Assembly (NCBI RefSeq): GCF_024380015.1
Contig: NZ_CP101508.1
Location: 3,224,902 to 3,288,901, forward strand
Length of the DNA: 64,000 nt
Direction: 5' to 3'
From: Photobacterium atrarenae
GTDB lineage: Bacteria; Pseudomonadota; Gammaproteobacteria; Enterobacterales; Vibrionaceae
Shown here: positions 61,121-64,000 of the stretch, in pieces
Layout of the letters: every line of letters starts with the position of its first letter
Numbering within the stretch: position 1 is the stretch's first letter
Notes under the pieces: generated by a model
The model's input: only the letters and a program-made list of their open reading frames with translations
Databases searched by the model: none
What the model was told of the DNA's origin: nothing
Translations under genes and position numbers: made by a program

Positions 61121-61145
61121 AAAAAAGGCGCCCTCGGCGCCTTTT
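61121..61145. terminator. Bidirectional terminator between trmA and yijD
   Basis: AAAAAAGGCGCC CTC GGCGCCTTTT between convergent genes. Confidence 0.93.
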
Positions 61146-61169
61146 CCTTTCTCAAAACTGAGGGGCGAA

Positions 61170-61553
61170 TTACGCTTGCGCCTCAGTGCTTTCGATCTTC
61201 TTTGGCGTCATAATCCCCAGTTTGTAGGCAACCCACACCAACAGACCTAAGGTGATCATCAGCGGCAGGAAGTTAGAGCCCATATCCGGCAGTTGTGCCC
61301 GCATAAAGCCGGAGTATCCAAACGCGCCAGCCAGGAAACAGGCAAAGGCGATGGCCGGGGTTCCTTCCGTCATCGGCTTGCTCAGGTACTCCTGATACAG
61401 GCAGTACACCGCCAGACCAAACGCAATGACAGGAAAAATAGAAAACGGTACAGCACTTGATGTGAATACAGCTAACGTCGCATTGCCGCACAGACCTGCC
61501 AGAAAAGACAGCAACAGTGTTTTACGTTCAGCTTTTACTTGTTCCTTGTTCAT
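61170..61553 (-). CDS. yijD: DUF1422 inner-membrane protein YijD
   Basis: A 127-aa protein (E. coli YijD 119 aa) with about four membrane helices: TLLLSFLAGLCGNATLAVF, IFPVIAFGLAVYCLY, IAFACFLAGAFGYSGF and LPLMITLGLLVWVAY. Function is unknown. The frame opens at 61631 inside fabR, but ATG 61553 (MNKEQVKAERKT) follows fabR by 22 nt and matches the family start. sthA-fabR-yijD-trmA is the enterobacterial neighbourhood. Confidence 0.93.
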   Translation of the reverse strand: MNKEQVKAERKTLLLSFLAGLCGNATLAVFTSSAVPFSIFPVIAFGLAVYCLYQEYLSKPMTEGTPAIAFACFLAGAFGYSGFMRAQLPDMGSNFLPLMITLGLLVWVAYKLGIMTPKKIESTEAQA

Positions 61554-61575
61554 ATCCTTCACCAACACAATAAAG

Positions 61576-62208
61576 TTAGAGTTTCTGCCTGAGCTCTCGA
61601 CGCTCACGCTCTTTACGATACCAATAGGCACCCTTCGCGATCATTCGCAATTGCATAATCAATCTTTCCGCATGCTCGGCACGCGCATGGCTGTCCAGAT
61701 CCAGTGCCTCTGCACCGGAGCTGAAGACCAAAGTGACCGACGCCTCCGCCTGAGTATAGGCTTCATCGTGGGTCACACCAGTTTTCGCTTCCAGGTACTC
61801 GGTCAACTCCGCAACAAAGTGCTGAATTTCCCGGGCCACCGCAGCTCGGAACGCCGGTGATGTGCCAGAGCGCTCGCGTAAAAGCAACCGAAACACATTC
61901 GGGCTGCTTTCAATAAATTCCATAAATGTTTCTACAGAGGTTCGGATCACACTGCCTTCTTTGGCAATGCGCTGACGCGCCTGGCGCATCAGCTGACGCA
62001 GGATCAACCCGCCTTCATCGACCATGGTCAGCCCCAGCTCATCCATATCTTTAAAATGGCGATAGAAAGAGGTGGGTGCAATCCCGGCTTCCCGTGCGAC
62101 TTCACGCAGGCTGAGACTCGAAAAGCTACGCTCGGCACTGAGCTGATTAAATGCAGCATCAATCAGTGAACGACGGGTTTTTTCTTTTTGCTGAGCCCTG
62201 ATTCCCAT
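61576..62208 (-). CDS. fabR: TetR-family repressor of unsaturated fatty acid synthesis FabR
   Basis: A 210-aa repressor (E. coli 215). The start [20 protein letters not shown] is near-identical to E. coli FabR; the helix-turn-helix is [20 protein letters not shown] (about 36-55). It senses the unsaturated to saturated acyl-thioester ratio and represses fabA and fabB. The frame extends to 62241 but ATG 62208 fits the family. It is first in an operon with yijD and divergent from sthA. Confidence 0.95.
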   Translation of the reverse strand: MGIRAQQKEKTRRSLIDAAFNQLSAERSFSSLSLREVAREAGIAPTSFYRHFKDMDELGLTMVDEGGLILRQLMRQARQRIAKEGSVIRTSVETFMEFIESSPNVFRLLLRERSGTSPAFRAAVAREIQHFVAELTEYLEAKTGVTHDEAYTQAEASVTLVFSSGAEALDLDSHARAEHAERLIMQLRMIAKGAYWYRKERERRELRQKL

Positions 62209-62486
62209 GAACTTGTTGTTTCTCTGTAACCTTTTCTGCAACTATACGCGCTTTTGTTCGCCGGTTCAGCGAAAATCGCCTTTTTCACAGCAATCAGAAC
62301 ATAGTAAATCCCGACCGTAGCTGAATCAAAGCAGTATTTGTCACTTTTAACAGACAGCTCACAGAGTTCCGGCTCCACAACGTGATCACCCCCAATCTAT
62401 CAAGCGACTCTGATTTTACCGACTTCAGGAAAAAGTTAAACTATCGCGTAAGCAATGTTGCAAGGATGATAAGAAAGGCCTGAACA

Positions 62487-63902
62487 ATGACTAAGTCAAC
62501 ACAACCACATGCCCAGCATTTTGATGCCATTATTATTGGCAGCGGCCCGGGGGGCGAAGGGGCTGCGATGGGGCTCACCAAAGCAGGCTTCAATGTTGCG
62601 ATCATCGAGCGGGAGAACAGCGTCGGCGGCGGATGTACCCACTGGGGTACCATTCCGTCCAAAGCCCTGCGCCATGCCGTCAGCCGGATCATCGAATTTA
62701 ACCAAAACCCGCTCTACTGCAAAAACAACTCCAGCCTCCACAGCACCTTCAGCCAGATCCTCGGCCACGCCCAGGACGTAGTCAGCAAACAGACCCGAAT
62801 GCGCCAGGGGTTTTACGATCGCAACCACTGCACCATCATTCATGGTGAAGCCAGCTTTGTCGACAGCCACACCGTCGTCGTGAAAGCCGCTGACGGCAGC
62901 CTCGACCGCTACAGCGCCGACAAGTTTGTGATTGCCACCGGCTCTCGGCCTTATCACCCGGCGGACGTTGATTTTAACCACCGCCGAATTTATGACAGCG
63001 ACTCGATCCTGCGCCTGAAGCACGATCCCCGCCACATCCTGATTTATGGTGCCGGAGTGATCGGCAGTGAGTATGCCTCAATTTTCCGCGGCCTGGGAGT
63101 CAAGGTGGACTTGATCAATACCCGTGACCGCCTGCTGGAGTTCCTCGACAACGAGATTTCCGACTCACTGTCCTACCACCTGTGGAACAGCGGCGCAATG
63201 ATCCGCAACGGCGAGGCCTATGAGCGGATCGAAGGCACCGAGGACGGCGTGATTTTACACCTCCAATCCGGCAAAAAGATGCGTGCCGACTGCCTGCTGT
63301 ATGCCAACGGCCGGACCGGGAACACCGATCGCCTGAACCTCGATAGTATCGGACTCACACCGGATTCGCGCGGTCAGCTCAAAGTCAACAATAACTATCA
63401 AACCGATGTCGAGCATATCTATGCCGTCGGTGATGTGATTGGCTACCCGAGCCTGGCCAGCGCCGCGTATGATCAGGGCCGCTTTGTCGCCCAGGCGATC
63501 AGCAATGGCGAAGCCGAAGGCTGCTTGATCGAGCATATTCCGACCGGGATCTACACCATTCCGGAGATCAGCTCGGTCGGCAAAACCGAGCAGGAACTGA
63601 CCGCCGAAAAAGTGCCGTATGAAGTCGGTCGCTCGCAGTTCAAGCACCTGGCCCGGGCCCAAATCGCCGGTACTGAAGTCGGCAGCCTGAAGATCCTGTT
63701 TCATCGCGACACCAAAGAGATCCTCGGAATCCACTGCTTCGGTGAGCGGGCGGCCGAGATCATCCACATCGGCCAGGCGATCATGGAGCAAAAAGGCGAA
63801 GGCAACACCATCGACTATTTCGCCAATACCACCTTCAACTACCCGACCATGGCCGAAGCCTACCGGGTCGCCGCCCTGAACGGCTTAAACCGCCTGTTCT
63901 AA
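62487..63902 (+). CDS. sthA: Soluble pyridine nucleotide transhydrogenase
   Basis: A 471-aa flavoprotein (E. coli 466) that reoxidises NADPH with NAD+. FAD-binding [17 protein letters not shown] (about 18-34) and NAD-binding [18 protein letters not shown] are intact. In [17 protein letters not shown] the second redox cysteine of the disulfide-reductase family is Thr, which is typical of SthA and rules out a lipoamide or glutathione reductase. The start near 62487 follows AAGGCCTGAACA. It is divergent from fabR, with a 278-bp gap that should contain both promoters; I saw no clear FabR box. Confidence 0.96.
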   Translation: MTKSTQPHAQHFDAIIIGSGPGGEGAAMGLTKAGFNVAIIERENSVGGGCTHWGTIPSKALRHAVSRIIEFNQNPLYCKNNSSLHSTFSQILGHAQDVVSKQTRMRQGFYDRNHCTIIHGEASFVDSHTVVVKAADGSLDRYSADKFVIATGSRPYHPADVDFNHRRIYDSDSILRLKHDPRHILIYGAGVIGSEYASIFRGLGVKVDLINTRDRLLEFLDNEISDSLSYHLWNSGAMIRNGEAYERIEGTEDGVILHLQSGKKMRADCLLYANGRTGNTDRLNLDSIGLTPDSRGQLKVNNNYQTDVEHIYAVGDVIGYPSLASAAYDQGRFVAQAISNGEAEGCLIEHIPTGIYTIPEISSVGKTEQELTAEKVPYEVGRSQFKHLARAQIAGTEVGSLKILFHRDTKEILGIHCFGERAAEIIHIGQAIMEQKGEGNTIDYFANTTFNYPTMAEAYRVAALNGLNRLF

Positions 63903-63933
63903 GCCTGCCAAGGTTTCAGCGAAAACGCCCAAT

Positions 63934-63963
63934 AAAAAACGGAGCCGCAGCTCCGTTTTTTAT
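63934..63963 (+). terminator. sthA terminator
   Basis: AAAAAACGGAGC CGCA GCTCCGTTTTTTA, 32 nt after the stop. Confidence 0.93.
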
Positions 63964-64000
63964 TATGTGACCAGCACGCGCCAATCAAACTTCCATCATC

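Overview
The window is a chromosomal segment of a gammaproteobacterium, almost certainly Vibrionaceae. Gene order (panF-prmA-dusB-fis, purH-purD-hupA-yjaG-hemE-nudC-rsd, rpoBC/ribosomal protein/secE-tufB, coaX-birA-murB, murI-btuB-trmA-yijD-fabR-sthA) is the Vibrio/Photobacterium chromosome I arrangement. Two tandem rRNA operons with divergent 23S helices and tRNA relics beside them resemble Photobacterium, but genus assignment is an inference. Nearly all of the content is core housekeeping.

Layout. 1-3.2 kb: panF (partial), prmA, dusB-fis. 3.2-6.3 kb: chemoreceptor, ppnP, zntR. 6.3-9.7 kb: purH behind a PurR box and a structured leader, then purD. 9.7-19.7 kb: DUF1481 lipoprotein, hupA, CNNM protein, brnQ with a leucine-rich leader peptide, yjaG, a UDG-fold protein, hemE, a putative sRNA, a MITE, two unknown secreted proteins, nudC, rsd. 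19.9-33.8 kb (minus strand): Thr-Tyr-Gly-Thr tRNAs, tufB, secE, nusG, rplKAJL, rpoBC, with promoters and an attenuator visible. 33.9-39.3 kb: coaX-birA-murB, GNAT, pssA, nicotinamidase-like gene. 39.3-42.0 kb: the accessory patch, with a truncated MITE, an IS110 relic, tRNA relics and a group IIC intron. 42.0-53.6 kb: two rrn operons (Glu-Lys-Val and Ile-Ala spacers), both on the minus strand. 53.8-64 kb: membrane-anchored RRM protein, murI, an ATP-pyrophosphatase, a second nearly identical group IIC intron, btuB with a cobalamin riboswitch, trmA, yijD, fabR, sthA.

The most interesting signals are regulatory RNA and mobile elements rather than new protein systems. (1) brnQ has a 33-codon leader with five consecutive Leu codons and two mutually exclusive hairpins, one abutting the brnQ Shine-Dalgarno. 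(2) purH has a multi-helix 5' leader. (3) An Asp-tRNA-like gene has an elongated anticodon arm; its terminator hosts group IIC intron copy 1, while copy 2 sits in the btuB terminator. (4) The two 23S genes differ by compensatory helix replacements. (5) An orphan plus-strand terminator between hemE and the MITE marks a candidate sRNA. All are read by eye; none has been tested by alignment or folding software.
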